A DNA stretch of 64,000 bases from Betaproteobacteria bacterium. Lineage in GTDB: Bacteria > Pseudomonadota > Gammaproteobacteria > Burkholderiales > SHXO01. The position numbers were made by a program, and so were the translations under genes. Below, piece by piece: positions 31,750-40,765 of this stretch. Under the pieces are notes generated by a model. The model was given only the letters and a program-made list of their open reading frames with translations. It searched no databases and was not told the origin of the DNA. The stretch covers positions 32,392 to 96,391 of the forward strand of contig JANXRW010000157.1 in NCBI GenBank assembly GCA_025356655.1. The letters run 5' to 3'. How positions within the stretch are numbered: the first letter of the stretch is position 1; every line of letters starts with the position of its first letter.

Positions 31750-32044
31750 GATTCGAACTCACGGATGTCTCGCGACATCGCCGGTTTTCCGTACCTCTAT
31801 GGCTTTCGCCACCAGGCGGTGACGCTACCTGTTTGGAGGTCTGGACTTTGCCTTCACCCTAGCTTTTACGCCTTAGGCGGGAGCCGTCAAGTCTCTACAC
31901 GTTCCTGACCCAGGCCAGGCTTCGCTCGGCGTTACCTCGGAAATCCAGGGGCTTCGCCGAATTTGACTCCTTACATCCGATGCGTTTCCCCATCGGCGCT
32001 CGATTAAACAAGACCGGTGCATTCAACCGCTCTGCCAACCTTCC
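31735..32044 (-). tRNA. tRNA-Ser(UGA), interrupted by a group I intron
   Basis: The two exons are 32044-32010 (35 nt) and 31789-31735 (55 nt). Joined, they give a complete serine tRNA. The acceptor stem is GGAAGGT/ACCTTCC with discriminator G and encoded CCA. The anticodon stem is CCGGT/ACCGG around loop CUUGAAA with anticodon UGA. A long variable arm (GATGTC-GCGA-GACATC) and a T arm GTGAG-TTCGAAT-CTCAC complete it. The break lies between the first and second anticodon bases (U34 and G35). The 220-nt insert is a group I intron. The recombinase remnant abuts the 3' end. Confidence 0.95.
31790..32009 (-). ncRNA. Group I intron (IC3, Azoarcus tRNA-Ile type) in the tRNA-Ser anticodon
   Basis: The 220-nt insert begins after a U and ends in G, as group I introns do. 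Stretches match the Azoarcus tRNA-Ile ribozyme as I recall it: GUCAAAUUCGGCGAAGCC (P3/P4), GGUAACGCCGAGCGAAGC (P4/P5/P6), GUGUAGAGACUUGACGG (P7/P3) with CCGCCUAAGGC (P8), and GGGUGAAGGCAAAGUCCAG (P8/P7). Other parts are P2 CCGAUG/CAUCGG with a GAAA-containing loop, P3 AGUCAA/UUGACG, P6a CCUGG..CCAGG-like, P7 GACU/AGUC and P9 UGGC-GAAA-GCCA. An extra hairpin ACCU/AGGU precedes P9. The guide GAG (intron nt 9-11) pairs with exon CUU through a terminal U.G pair. No ORF is inside. It is probably self-splicing. Confidence 0.93.
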
Positions 32045-32313
32045 GTGTCACAAATTATACCGACAGATCATCGCCCCGGAGGCCCTGTCGCCTGACCCCG
32101 CCACTGCGCCCACCCGGAGCCCCCTGCAGACCAAGCCCCAACACTCTACAATGTTGACGGAGCGGCGTCTCCTGGGTCCGGCGGGTTTGTGCCGCGCTAC
32201 AGCAAGATGCCGAGGGCGGGCGGTCTTGAACCCTGTCTGCCCTGGCCCCACTTGCGAGTAGGGCCACAAACGCGCCAGCGCGAAGCCGTTTTTTTACTTG
32301 GAGGACGTTGCTC

Positions 32314-33003
32314 ATGCAACCTGATATCCCCGTAAGCCTTTCCTCACCGTCCCTCGGCCTGTCGCAGAACCGGGTTCTGCGCAATACCTACATGATGCTG
32401 GGGATCACCATGATCCCGACGGTCATCGGTGCGCTGCTGGGCGTGAACACCGACTTCAGCTGGATGGCTCTGCATCCCGTCATGGCACCGCTGCTCATGT
32501 TAGCGGTGATGATGGGACTGCTGTTTACCGTTTCTCGACTGCGTAATAGCGCGGGCGGCATCGTGGCCCTGCTTGGTTTCACCTTCGTCGCCGGGTGGTT
32601 CCTCGGACCCATGCTCCAATACGCGCTGCACCTGCGCAACGGTGGCCAGTTGATCGCCACGGCTGCGGGAGGCACGGGAGCGATCTTCTTTAGCCTCGCG
32701 GCCTATGCCACCGTTTCCAAGCGCGATTTCAGCTTCCTGGGCAAATTTCTCTTCATCGGTTTGGTTCTGCTGATGCTGGGGTCCATCGCCAACCTGTTCT
32801 TCCAGGTGCCGATCGCCTCGCTGACCATGTCCGCGGTCGCCGTTGTGTTGTTCTCCGGCTATATCCTTTACGACGTGAGCAACGTCGTGCGGGGCGGGGA
32901 AACCAACTACCTGATGGCCACGGTCAGCATCTACCTGGACATCTACAATCTGTTCATCAACCTGCTCAACCTGCTCATGGCCTTCTCGGGCGAGCGCGAC
33001 TGA
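32314..33003 (+). CDS. Bax inhibitor-1 / YccA family inner-membrane protein
   Basis: A 229-residue protein from the ATG at 32314, with GGAGG 9 bp upstream; a TTG two codons earlier is less likely. Seven hydrophobic segments follow a short N-terminus (MMLGITMIPTVIGALLGV; PLLMLAVMMGLLFTV; GIVALLGFTFVAGWFLGPML; IATAAGGTGAIFFSLAAYATV; FLFIGLVLLMLGSIANLFF; SAVAVVLFSGYILYDVSNVVRGGETN; VSIYLDIYNLFINLLNLLMAF). The YDVSN..RGG and YLDIYNLFINLL signatures are diagnostic of the UPF0005/BI-1 family. Bacterial members include YbhL and the FtsH-interacting YccA; the physiological role is unclear. Confidence 0.92.
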   Translation: MQPDIPVSLSSPSLGLSQNRVLRNTYMMLGITMIPTVIGALLGVNTDFSWMALHPVMAPLLMLAVMMGLLFTVSRLRNSAGGIVALLGFTFVAGWFLGPMLQYALHLRNGGQLIATAAGGTGAIFFSLAAYATVSKRDFSFLGKFLFIGLVLLMLGSIANLFFQVPIASLTMSAVAVVLFSGYILYDVSNVVRGGETNYLMATVSIYLDIYNLFINLLNLLMAFSGERD

Positions 33004-33014
33004 AAGCTCGTACC

Positions 33015-33040
33015 CGCCGGGCGGCGCCCGCTGCCCGGCG
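33015..33040. terminator. GC-rich stem-loop between convergent genes
   Basis: CGCCGGGC - 10-nt loop - GCCCGGCG: a perfect 8-bp stem just after the stop of the BI-1 family gene and before the end of rlmD on the other strand. There is no T-tract, so it may be a weak bidirectional terminator or an mRNA 3' stabiliser. Confidence 0.4.
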
Positions 33041-33054
33041 TGCCCTCCCCTCGT

Positions 33055-34365
33055 TCAGTGGGCCTCGCGCGTGAAATGGGCGATGGATTCCACATGCGAG
33101 GTGTGGGGGAACATGTTCACGACTCCAGCGGCACGTAGGCGGTAGCCTTTCTCGCGCACCAGGATGCCTGCGTCGCGCGCCAGGGTGGCGGGACTGCAGG
33201 ACACGTAGACGATTCGGCTAGGCCCGCTGGCCGGTAGTGCTTCCACCAGGGACTGTGCGCCATCGCGCGGCGGGTCGATCAGCAGACCGTCCACACGCCC
33301 CAGGCGGCGCAACGCTTGGTCCACGTCCTTGAACAGGTCGGCGGCGAAGAACTGCGCCCGATGGGCAAGGCCATTGCGCAGGGCGTTTGAGGTTGCTCGC
33401 GCCACCAGGCCCGCCGCCCCCTCCACCCCCACGACGTCAGCCCCGCGCGAGGCAAGCGCCAGCGTGAAATTCCCCAAGCCGCAGAATAGATCTGCGATGC
33501 GCTCCCCGGGACGCGGACCGAGCAGGGACACGGCACGGCGCACGAGGACTTGGTTGACGCCTGGATTGACCTGGGTGAACTCCTGCGGGCCAAACTCCAA
33601 TTCCAGGCCGAAGTCCGGCAGGCTGTAGGTCAGTGGCGGGCCCTCGCCCAGCAACGGGACGAGGGTATCGGGGCCGCCGGTCTGCAAGCGCACATCGAGG
33701 TCCCACTGGCGCGCGAAGGCCTCCATTTGGCTCCGATCCGCGGGCGTCGGCGAATCGAGTACCCGCAACACGAGGACGAGGCGGCGCTCTCCCACCGCCA
33801 CCTCCACCTGGGGCAGGCGGTCGGCGATGCTGAGCCCGCTCAGCAACTCGCGCAACGGCCCAATGAGCGCGGACACGCGCGCGGGCAACACGTGGCAGGA
33901 ACCCATGTCGGCGATGAAATGCGTGTGCCGCTCGCGGAACCCCACCAGTGCGCCGCCCTTGCGCACGACGTGCCTCACCGACAAGCGGGCGCGGTGGCGG
34001 TAGCCCTGGGTAGGACCGTGGATGGGTGAGAGCAGCGTATCGGGGGAGACCTTGCCCAGGCGTCCCAGACAGTCCTCCAGCACGCGCTGCTTCGCCGCCA
34101 CCTGGGCCCGCGGCTCCAGGTGCTGCATGCTGCACCCCCCGCACACCCCAAAGTGGGCGCAGGGCGGTTGCGCACGGTAGGAGGCGGCGCGGATGACCCG
34201 TTGGACCTCGGCCAGGTCGAAGCTGGGCTTGCGGCGATAGATTCGCGCCTGCACGTGCTCCCCGGGCAACCCGCCTTCTACGAACACCACCTTGCCGTCC
34301 CGACGGGCCACGCCGCGGCCCTCCTGATCCAGGGACTCGATGTCCAGCAGCGCCTCAGTTGCCAC
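33055..34365 (-). CDS. rlmD: 23S rRNA (uracil-1939-C5)-methyltransferase RlmD
   Basis: A 436-residue SAM-dependent RNA methyltransferase. The N-terminal TRAM domain (LLDIESLDQEGRGVARRDGKVVFVEGGLPGE) is followed by the Fe-S cysteines (CAHFGVCGGCSMQH with a preceding Cys). The Rossmann methyltransferase domain has GERIADLFCGLGNFTLALASRGADVVGVEG, the LLIDPPRDGAQ motif, and the catalytic Cys in YVSCSPATLARD. It modifies 23S rRNA U1939. Its start overlaps the end of the exonuclease gene by 11 bp on the same strand, suggesting a two-gene operon. Confidence 0.95.
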   Translation of the reverse strand: MATEALLDIESLDQEGRGVARRDGKVVFVEGGLPGEHVQARIYRRKPSFDLAEVQRVIRAASYRAQPPCAHFGVCGGCSMQHLEPRAQVAAKQRVLEDCLGRLGKVSPDTLLSPIHGPTQGYRHRARLSVRHVVRKGGALVGFRERHTHFIADMGSCHVLPARVSALIGPLRELLSGLSIADRLPQVEVAVGERRLVLVLRVLDSPTPADRSQMEAFARQWDLDVRLQTGGPDTLVPLLGEGPPLTYSLPDFGLELEFGPQEFTQVNPGVNQVLVRRAVSLLGPRPGERIADLFCGLGNFTLALASRGADVVGVEGAAGLVARATSNALRNGLAHRAQFFAADLFKDVDQALRRLGRVDGLLIDPPRDGAQSLVEALPASGPSRIVYVSCSPATLARDAGILVREKGYRLRAAGVVNMFPHTSHVESIAHFTREAH

Positions 34366-35146
34366 GGGGTGACTCGGCCCAGGCGGCCAGGAATTCTTGC
34401 CAGTGAGGCGCGCCCGGATGTTGCAGATGGCTTCGCAGCAGAGCCTTCTCCTCCTCCAGGCGGGCAGGGTCGAGGTGGCCGCGTAGGCGCTCGAAGGCCA
34501 GGTAGATCAGATAGGTGTTCACCACATCGGTCTCACAGTAATTCCGAATGCGCTCGATACCGCCGTCAAGGTTCGCCGACCAGACCTCGGAGCCGTCCAT
34601 TCCTAATTTCCCCGGGAAACCCAGCATCTGGGCCACCTCGTTGAGCGGTGCAGTGGCACGCCCCTGGAAACTCGCCAGGAGGTTCATGAGGTCCAGGTGC
34701 CGCGAATGATATCGGCCGAGGTAGTTGTTCCACCTGAACTCCCGGTCGTCATCGCCCTGGTCCCAGTAGCGTCGCGCTTGCACGCCGCCCAAGAGGGCCC
34801 GGTAGTGGAGGACCGGAAGATCGAAGCCGCTGCCATTCCAGGACACCAGTTGCGGGGTGTACTTGTCGATCCCGTCGAAAAACCGTTGCACCAGCACCGA
34901 CTCCGGCTCGCCGGGTTCACCCAGCGACCAGACCTTGAGGCCACTGCGGTCCCGCAGAAGGCAGGAGATCGCCACGACCTGCTGCAGGTGGTGCGGCAGA
35001 AAATCGCTCCCGGTGGCTAGGCGACGCCGACGGAACGCGAGTTCGCAGGCCTCGTGGTCGGTGAGTTCCGGGGCAAACCCCCAGAGGGGTCGGATGGCCC
35101 GCAGGTCGGGGACGGTCTCAATATCAAAAACCAGCAGCGGGATCAT
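34355..35146 (-). CDS. DEDDy 3'-5' exonuclease (PolB-like exonuclease domain protein)
   Basis: A 263-residue stand-alone exonuclease with the RNase-H-like motifs of the DEDDy family. Exo I is PLLVFDIETVPDL (Asp/Glu pair), exo II is LVSWNGSGFDLPVL, and exo III is YCETDVVNTYLIYL with the catalytic Tyr replaced in register by NYCETD. It corresponds to the predicted 3'-5' exonucleases related to the proofreading domain of family B DNA polymerases. It lies upstream of rlmD in the same transcript and diverges from pckG, with 168 bp between them for promoters. Confidence 0.9.
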   Translation of the reverse strand: MIPLLVFDIETVPDLRAIRPLWGFAPELTDHEACELAFRRRRLATGSDFLPHHLQQVVAISCLLRDRSGLKVWSLGEPGEPESVLVQRFFDGIDKYTPQLVSWNGSGFDLPVLHYRALLGGVQARRYWDQGDDDREFRWNNYLGRYHSRHLDLMNLLASFQGRATAPLNEVAQMLGFPGKLGMDGSEVWSANLDGGIERIRNYCETDVVNTYLIYLAFERLRGHLDPARLEEEKALLRSHLQHPGAPHWQEFLAAWAESPRGN

Positions 35147-35314
35147 GGCAGGTCACGGTAACGAAGGCGGTGCGGACGCACCGGATAGCCTTGGGTGGGC
35201 AGGCTAGCGGGGTATGATTCTAGCCTATCGTCCGGCCGGGCGGCGCAGCGCAGGGCACGATTCCTGCTGCAGCCGCCGGAAGAGCCCCAGAGCCCCCCCG
35301 AGGAGACCCCCGCG

Positions 35315-37189
35315 ATGCCCAACGATGCCACCCCGCTCGACGCGCCGGAGCAGATTACCTTTCCGCCCTACCTAGTCAATGACAGGCTGCGCACCTTTAT
35401 TCGCGAAACGGTGGAATTGACCCGCCCCGCGGCGGTGGTGTTCTGTGACGGCTCCCTGGCGGAATACGACCGCTTGTGTCAGGACTTGGTGGATCGCGGT
35501 ACTTTCCTCCGTTTGAACCCGTTGCTACGGCCCCGCAGTTTCCTGGCACGGTCCGACCCCGGTGATGTCGCTCGTGTGGAAGACCGGACCTACATCTGTA
35601 CCACCGATCCCCTGGACGCGGGCCCCACCAATAACTGGGTCGAACCGGAACAGATGCGCCAAACCCTGCGTGGACTGTTTCGTGGCTGTATGCGCGGGCG
35701 CACGCTGTACGTGGTCCCATTCAGCATGGGCCCGCTGGACTCCCCCCTGGCGCAGCTTGGCGTGGAACTAACCGACTCGGCCTACGTGGCGGACGGCATG
35801 CGCTTGATGACCCGGATGGGACGGGAGGTGGTGGAGGCTCTGGGCCACGACGGCGCGTTCGTGCCCTGCCTGCACTCCGTGGGCGCCCCGCTCGCCCGGG
35901 GCGAGCCAGATGTCGCCTGGCCCTGTAACGCTGACGACAAGTACATCGTGCACTTCCCCGAGGACCCCTCCATCTGGTCTTACGGCAGCGGCTACGGCGG
36001 CAACGCGCTACTGGGCAAAAAATGCCTGGCCCTGCGCATCGCCTCGGTGTTGGGTCGGCGCGAAGGCTGGCTAGCCGAGCATATGCTGATCCTGGGCGTG
36101 GAGGCGCCCGATGGGCACAAGTCTTTCGTGGCCGCAGCGTTCCCCAGTGCTTGCGGAAAGACGAATTTCGCCATGCTGATACCGCCACAGCGCCTCTCGG
36201 ACTGGAAGGTCACGACCATCGGCGACGATATCGCCTGGATCAAACCCGGACCCGACGGACGGCTCCGCGCGATCAACCCAGAGTTCGGCTTCTTCGGGGT
36301 GGCCCCCGGTACCTCGCTGCGCTCCAACCCCAACGCAATGGCCATGCTGGCCAGCGACTGCATCTTCACCAACGTGGCGCTGACGCCTGATGGCGATGTC
36401 TGGTGGGAGGACATGACCGAGACGCCACCGCCAGCCCTGCTGGACTGGCGCGGCGAGCCCTGGACACCGGACAGTGGCCGCAAGGCCGCCCACCCCAATG
36501 CGCGCTTCACCCTGCCCCTGCAGCGCAGCGCCTGCTTGGATCCCCGCTGGGATGACCCGGCGGGGGTCCCCATCGACGCCTTCATCTTCGGCGGACGCCG
36601 CAGCGACATGATGCCCCTGGTGGTCGAAGCGGAGGGCTGGACCGAGGGCGTTTACCTGGCAGCGACGCTGGGCTCCGAAACGACCGCTGCAGCCACGGCG
36701 AAAGTGGGGCAAGTGCGCCGCGATCCCTTTGCCATGCTGCCCTTCTGCGGCTACCACATGGGGGATTATTTCGCGCACTGGCTTCGCCAGCGAGAAGGGC
36801 TCGCCCAGGTGCCGCGCATCTTCGGTGTGAACTGGTTCCGCAAGGATCCCACTGGCCGGTTCCTGTGGCCCGGCTATCGAGAAAACCTCCGCGTCTTGGC
36901 CTGGATCGTCGATCGCTGCCGCAACCGCGCCCAGGGCTCGAACGGCCCGCTGGGCGTGGAGCCCCGCTACGAGGATTTATGCTGGGACGGTCTGGAGGAG
37001 GTGACGCCGGCGCAATTCGAGCAAATGATGGACATTGACCGGGAGGCCTGGCTGGCCGAGGTGGCGGCCCACGGCGAACTCTTCGCGCAGTTGGGGGCAC
37101 GGCTACCCGAGGAACTGGCGAGCCGGCGAGTAGCGCTGCGAACTGCGCTCACCGCTGCGCCCGCACACTGGGTACCCGGGGATGCCTGA
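35315..37189 (+). CDS. pckG: Phosphoenolpyruvate carboxykinase (GTP)
   Basis: A 624-residue GTP-dependent PEPCK converting oxaloacetate to PEP in gluconeogenesis. The start is the ATG at 35315 with AGGAG 9 bp upstream; the longer reading frame before it is non-coding in character. Key motifs are the substrate-binding [13 protein letters not shown], the kinase-1a loop [13 protein letters not shown] with the reactive Cys characteristic of the GTP class, the metal site IGDDIAWI, and the nucleotide site region ([26 protein letters not shown]). The length is typical. It is transcribed divergently from the exonuclease gene. Confidence 0.96.
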   Translation: MPNDATPLDAPEQITFPPYLVNDRLRTFIRETVELTRPAAVVFCDGSLAEYDRLCQDLVDRGTFLRLNPLLRPRSFLARSDPGDVARVEDRTYICTTDPLDAGPTNNWVEPEQMRQTLRGLFRGCMRGRTLYVVPFSMGPLDSPLAQLGVELTDSAYVADGMRLMTRMGREVVEALGHDGAFVPCLHSVGAPLARGEPDVAWPCNADDKYIVHFPEDPSIWSYGSGYGGNALLGKKCLALRIASVLGRREGWLAEHMLILGVEAPDGHKSFVAAAFPSACGKTNFAMLIPPQRLSDWKVTTIGDDIAWIKPGPDGRLRAINPEFGFFGVAPGTSLRSNPNAMAMLASDCIFTNVALTPDGDVWWEDMTETPPPALLDWRGEPWTPDSGRKAAHPNARFTLPLQRSACLDPRWDDPAGVPIDAFIFGGRRSDMMPLVVEAEGWTEGVYLAATLGSETTAAATAKVGQVRRDPFAMLPFCGYHMGDYFAHWLRQREGLAQVPRIFGVNWFRKDPTGRFLWPGYRENLRVLAWIVDRCRNRAQGSNGPLGVEPRYEDLCWDGLEEVTPAQFEQMMDIDREAWLAEVAAHGELFAQLGARLPEELASRRVALRTALTAAPAHWVPGDA

Positions 37190-37220
37190 CCCGGACCTCG
37201 CACTGGGCTAGGATAGGGGC

Positions 37221-37892
37221 ATGGAATCCTGGTTGACCGTAGTGGTGCCGTTAATGGGCGCGCTCCTGGCGGGCAGCCTCGTCGGACTCGAGCGCAGCTT
37301 TCGCGGCCGCGCAGCCGGCATGCGAACCTACGCGCTCGTCTGCCTTACCTCGAGCATGCTCATGCTTCTGGGACGTCAGGCCCTGGGCGCGGTTCCTCCG
37401 TCCTTCCAACTGAGCCAGGTGGTGCAGGGGATCATGACGGGTGTCGGATTCCTGGGTGCTGGCGTAATCTTCCGGGAGGGGTTCTCGGTGCGGGGGCTCA
37501 CCACGGCAGCCTCCATCTGGACCACTGCAGGGCTCGGCGTGTTGATCGGCCTCGGACTCTGGGCGCCCGCCCTACTCGGCACTCTGGCCACCCTTGGCGT
37601 GCTCTCGGGGTTTCGCTACCTGGAACGCTGCCTGCCCCAGGAGACTTATGCTCAGCTCCTGCTGCGCTTCGCGCGCCCGGGTTTCCCGGACGAGGGCCAC
37701 GCGCGCGCGCTGGTCATCGCTCAGGGCTTTACCGTGGTGGAGATTTCCTACCGCGTGGGCGGCGGCGGAACACACTTCGAGTACCGCATGACACTGTTCA
37801 CACTGGACCGGACCAGCCTGGGTCGACTGGCGGCCAAGCTGGCTGCCTCGCCCGCCGTGCTGGAATTCCGCCTAGAGCCTAAGGTCGAGTAG
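37221..37892 (+). CDS. MgtC/SapB-family membrane protein
   Basis: A 223-residue protein with an N-terminal five-helix MgtC domain. The conserved LLAGSLVGLERSFRGRAAGMRTYALVCLTSSMLML, IMTGVGFLGAGVIFREG and VRGLTTAASIWTTAGLGVLIG motifs are all present. A soluble C-terminal ACT-like extension (about 145-223) follows. Members affect membrane potential, phosphate or magnesium adaptation; the exact role here cannot be told. It lies 31 bp after pckG on the same strand and ends 3 bp from the convergent cysM. Confidence 0.9.
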   Translation: MESWLTVVVPLMGALLAGSLVGLERSFRGRAAGMRTYALVCLTSSMLMLLGRQALGAVPPSFQLSQVVQGIMTGVGFLGAGVIFREGFSVRGLTTAASIWTTAGLGVLIGLGLWAPALLGTLATLGVLSGFRYLERCLPQETYAQLLLRFARPGFPDEGHARALVIAQGFTVVEISYRVGGGGTHFEYRMTLFTLDRTSLGRLAAKLAASPAVLEFRLEPKVE

Positions 37893-37895
37893 CGA

Positions 37896-38801
37896 TCAGG
37901 CCCCAAAAACCCCTGTGGACAGGTAACGGTCGCCGCGATCGCACACGATGGACACGATGACCGCGTCCTTGAGCTCTTCGCACAGCTGCATCGCCGCCCA
38001 CAGGGCACCGCCGGCGGACACGCCGCAGAACACGCCCTCGGCCGTGGCCGCGAGGCGCATGGTCCGCTCGGCATCGCCTTGGGTGACCTCGATCTGACGG
38101 TCCACCCGAGCGGGTTCGTAGATCTTTGGCAGATAGGCCTCAGGCCACTTCCGGATGCCGGGTATCTGGGCGCCGGGAGCCGGCTGGCAACCGACGATCT
38201 GCACCGCCGGGTTCACCTCCTTCAAGAAGCGCGAACAGCCCATGATGGTCCCGGTGGTGCCCATGCTGCTCACTAGGTGCGTGAGGGTGCCGGCGGTATC
38301 GCGCCAGATCTCCGGTCCGGTTCCCTCATAGTGGGCCAGGGGATTGTCGGGGTTCGCGAATTGGTCCAGGATCACGCCCTCACCGCGCGCGCGCATGTGC
38401 TCGGCCACATCCCGGGCGGCCTCCATGCCACCGCTGGCCGGTGTCAGCACGAACTGCGCGCCGAAGGCTGCCATGCTTTGGCGCCGTTCCACCGAGAGGT
38501 GCTCGGGCATCACCAGGATCATGCGGTAGCCACGTAGGGCGGCCACCATCGCCAACGCAATGCCGGTGTTCCCGCTTGTGGGCTCGATCAGGGTGTCGCC
38601 CGGGCGGATCTCGCCGCGCCGCTCGGCGCCGAGGATCATGGACAGGGCTGGCCGATCCTTTACCGAGCCCGCCGGGTTGTTCCCCTCCATTTTGCCAAGA
38701 ATGCGGTTGCCATTCTTGCGTCCCAGCCGCTTGAACTCCACCAGTGGGGTGTTGCCGATGAAGGACTCCAGCGAGGCCGGGCCCAGCAACGCGGCACTCA
38801 T
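37896..38801 (-). CDS. cysM: Cysteine synthase B (O-acetylserine sulfhydrylase)
   Basis: A 301-residue PLP enzyme that makes cysteine from O-acetylserine and sulfide or thiosulfate. The PLP lysine lies in [14 protein letters not shown], the substrate loop in [14 protein letters not shown], and the phosphate-binding loop in [15 protein letters not shown]. CysM features rather than CysK include the length and the [27 protein letters not shown] segment. It overlaps hldD by 4 bp and is the last gene of the heptose/UDP-sugar operon, a common betaproteobacterial order. Confidence 0.94.
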   Translation of the reverse strand: MSAALLGPASLESFIGNTPLVEFKRLGRKNGNRILGKMEGNNPAGSVKDRPALSMILGAERRGEIRPGDTLIEPTSGNTGIALAMVAALRGYRMILVMPEHLSVERRQSMAAFGAQFVLTPASGGMEAARDVAEHMRARGEGVILDQFANPDNPLAHYEGTGPEIWRDTAGTLTHLVSSMGTTGTIMGCSRFLKEVNPAVQIVGCQPAPGAQIPGIRKWPEAYLPKIYEPARVDRQIEVTQGDAERTMRLAATAEGVFCGVSAGGALWAAMQLCEELKDAVIVSIVCDRGDRYLSTGVFGA

Positions 38802-39802
38802 GCTGCGCGCTCCGAGGACTGCAGATACGTCACATACTCAGCCACGCCGCGGGCAACAGGACGCAGGGCGGGGGCGTAGCCCGCGCGGCGCAGCTGTCCC
38901 AGGTCGGCCTGGGTGAAGCTTTGATAATTCTGGCGCAGCCCCTCGGGGAAAGCGACATATTCGATGTGACCCTCGGCTACAGCCTCCTCCAGGGCGAGGG
39001 CAGGCTCGCCGCGGGCTTGGCGCACGGCCCCGATGACGGCCAGGGCCATTTCGTTGTAACTGGCGGCCGCACCGGTGCCCACATTGAAGATGCCCGAGGC
39101 TAGCGGGTTGTCCAGAAAGTGCAGGAGGATCTTGACCACGTCGGCCACGCTCACAAAGTCGCGGCGCTGCTCGCCGGGCCCGTAGCCGCCACTGCCCTCG
39201 AACAGCCGCAGCCGGCCCGTGCTCTGGTATTGCTTAAAGAAATGCATCACCACGGAGGCCATGGATCCCTTGTGCGCTTCGCGCGGCCCGTAGACGTTGA
39301 AATAGCGCAGACCAACCACCTGGGCGGTGTTCTCCTGCGAGTGACCACGGACCCACTGGTCGAACAGCGCCTTGGAATAGCCGTAGACGTTGAGCGGGAT
39401 CTCGTTGCGCGGGTCCTCCAGGAACACCTGACCTGCGCCGTAAACAGCGGCCGAGGAGGCGTAGAGGAAGGGCACCTCCTCCGCTTGGCAGAAGGTGAGC
39501 AACTCCACGGAGTACCGGTAGTTGTTCTCCATCATGTACCGGCCGTTGGCCTCCCGCGTATCGGAGCACGCGCCCTGATGAAAGATGGCATCCACCTCGC
39601 CGTCGAAGGACCCGGAGGACACGAGGCGCATAAAGTCCTCCTTGTCCAAGTAGTCGGCGATGGTGCAATCAGCCAGGTTGCGGAATTTTTCACCGCGGGT
39701 GAGGTTATCGACGGCAATGATGTCGTATTCACCGCGGTCGTTGAGCGCCCGCACCAAGTTCGATCCGATGAACCCGGCCGCGCCGGTTACGATGAGTGGC
39801 AC
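38798..39802 (-). CDS. hldD: ADP-L-glycero-D-manno-heptose 6-epimerase
   Basis: A 334-residue NAD(P)-binding SDR epimerase for the LPS inner-core heptose precursor. It has the Rossmann motif [16 protein letters not shown], the active-site [14 protein letters not shown] (Tyr-X3-Lys), [22 protein letters not shown] and [14 protein letters not shown], which are typical of HldD. The upstream neighbour encodes heptose-7-phosphate kinase, the earlier step of the same pathway. A 4-bp overlap with cysM indicates coupling. Confidence 0.95.
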   Translation of the reverse strand: MPLIVTGAAGFIGSNLVRALNDRGEYDIIAVDNLTRGEKFRNLADCTIADYLDKEDFMRLVSSGSFDGEVDAIFHQGACSDTREANGRYMMENNYRYSVELLTFCQAEEVPFLYASSAAVYGAGQVFLEDPRNEIPLNVYGYSKALFDQWVRGHSQENTAQVVGLRYFNVYGPREAHKGSMASVVMHFFKQYQSTGRLRLFEGSGGYGPGEQRRDFVSVADVVKILLHFLDNPLASGIFNVGTGAAASYNEMALAVIGAVRQARGEPALALEEAVAEGHIEYVAFPEGLRQNYQSFTQADLGQLRRAGYAPALRPVARGVAEYVTYLQSSERAA

Positions 39803-39813
39803 ACCCTGCTCCT

Positions 39814-40749
39814 TCAGCCAAATAGTTCTTCGCGGTGAACAACCGCAGTGCCCAGCTTGCCCACGACGATACCCGCTGCCCGGTTGGCCAAGGCCACCGC
39901 GCGCGGCCAGTCCTCGCCGGCCGCCAGCGTCACGCCGAGTGTACTGATAACGGTGTCGCCGGCGCCGCTCACGTCGTAGACCTCCTTCGCCTGGGTGGGT
40001 ACGTGCAGCACCTCGCCCGCCCGAAACAGCGTCATTCCTTCCTCGCTGCGCGTTACGAGCAACGCCTCCAGCCCGAGGTCGACGCGCAGCCGCTGGGCCT
40101 TGTCCCGCAGTTGCTCCTCGCTGGCCCAGGCGCCGGCCACCTGCCGGAACTCCGTTAGGTTGGGCGTGAGCGCCGTGGCGCCGCGGTAGATCTCGTAATC
40201 ATCGCCCTTGGGATCCACGAGCACGACACAGCCCGCCGCGCGCGCGCTCGCGATCATCTGCGCCACGCGGGCGAGCCCGCCCTTGCCGTAATCGGACAGG
40301 ATCACCAAGGGGCGTCCCTCGAGGCTGGCCTGGTAGCCCGCCCATTGGGCCTCCAGTGCCGACGCAGCCGGGGGATCCTCGAAGTCAATACGCAGCAGTT
40401 GTTGTTGGCGGCCGATGACCCTGAGCTTGACCGTCGTGGTCAGCGAGTGATCGGGCGTAAGCATGGCCTCGACCCCGGCCTCGCGCAGCATACTGCTCAG
40501 CCGCTCGCCGGCCTCGTCGGCCCCGACCACAGCAAGGAGTTGCACCCGCGCGCCCAGGGCTGCAGCGTTGCGCGCGACGTTGGCCGCACCGCCCGGACGC
40601 TCCTCCTGGCGCCGGACCCGCACCACAGGCACGGGCGCCTCGGGCGAGATGCGGCTCACTTCGCCGAACCAATAGCGGTCCAGCATGACGTCCCCGGCCA
40701 CGAGCACCTGGGCCCCGGACCAGTCCGCCTCCGCTGCCGAAGCGCCCAT
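39814..40749 (-). CDS. rfaE1: D-glycero-beta-D-manno-heptose-7-phosphate kinase (HldE domain I type)
   Basis: A 311-residue PfkB/ribokinase-family kinase. It shows [17 protein letters not shown] at the N-terminus, the [15 protein letters not shown] glycine motif, and the C-terminal anion hole [20 protein letters not shown]. It lacks the adenylyltransferase domain of fused HldE, so the nucleotidyltransferase (RfaE2) must be elsewhere. It lies 11 bp upstream of hldD in one operon for LPS heptose supply. Confidence 0.93.
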   Translation of the reverse strand: MGASAAEADWSGAQVLVAGDVMLDRYWFGEVSRISPEAPVPVVRVRRQEERPGGAANVARNAAALGARVQLLAVVGADEAGERLSSMLREAGVEAMLTPDHSLTTTVKLRVIGRQQQLLRIDFEDPPAASALEAQWAGYQASLEGRPLVILSDYGKGGLARVAQMIASARAAGCVVLVDPKGDDYEIYRGATALTPNLTEFRQVAGAWASEEQLRDKAQRLRVDLGLEALLVTRSEEGMTLFRAGEVLHVPTQAKEVYDVSGAGDTVISTLGVTLAAGEDWPRAVALANRAAGIVVGKLGTAVVHREELFG

Positions 40750-40765
40750 CAGGCCCCTGACGCCG

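Noticed and set aside
31735..31830. Possibility that the tRNA-Ser is a broken pseudogene disrupted by the island
   Set aside because: Both tRNA halves are intact and join exactly within the anticodon. The insert matches a group I catalytic core with a correctly pairing guide sequence, so an intron explains it better than disruption.
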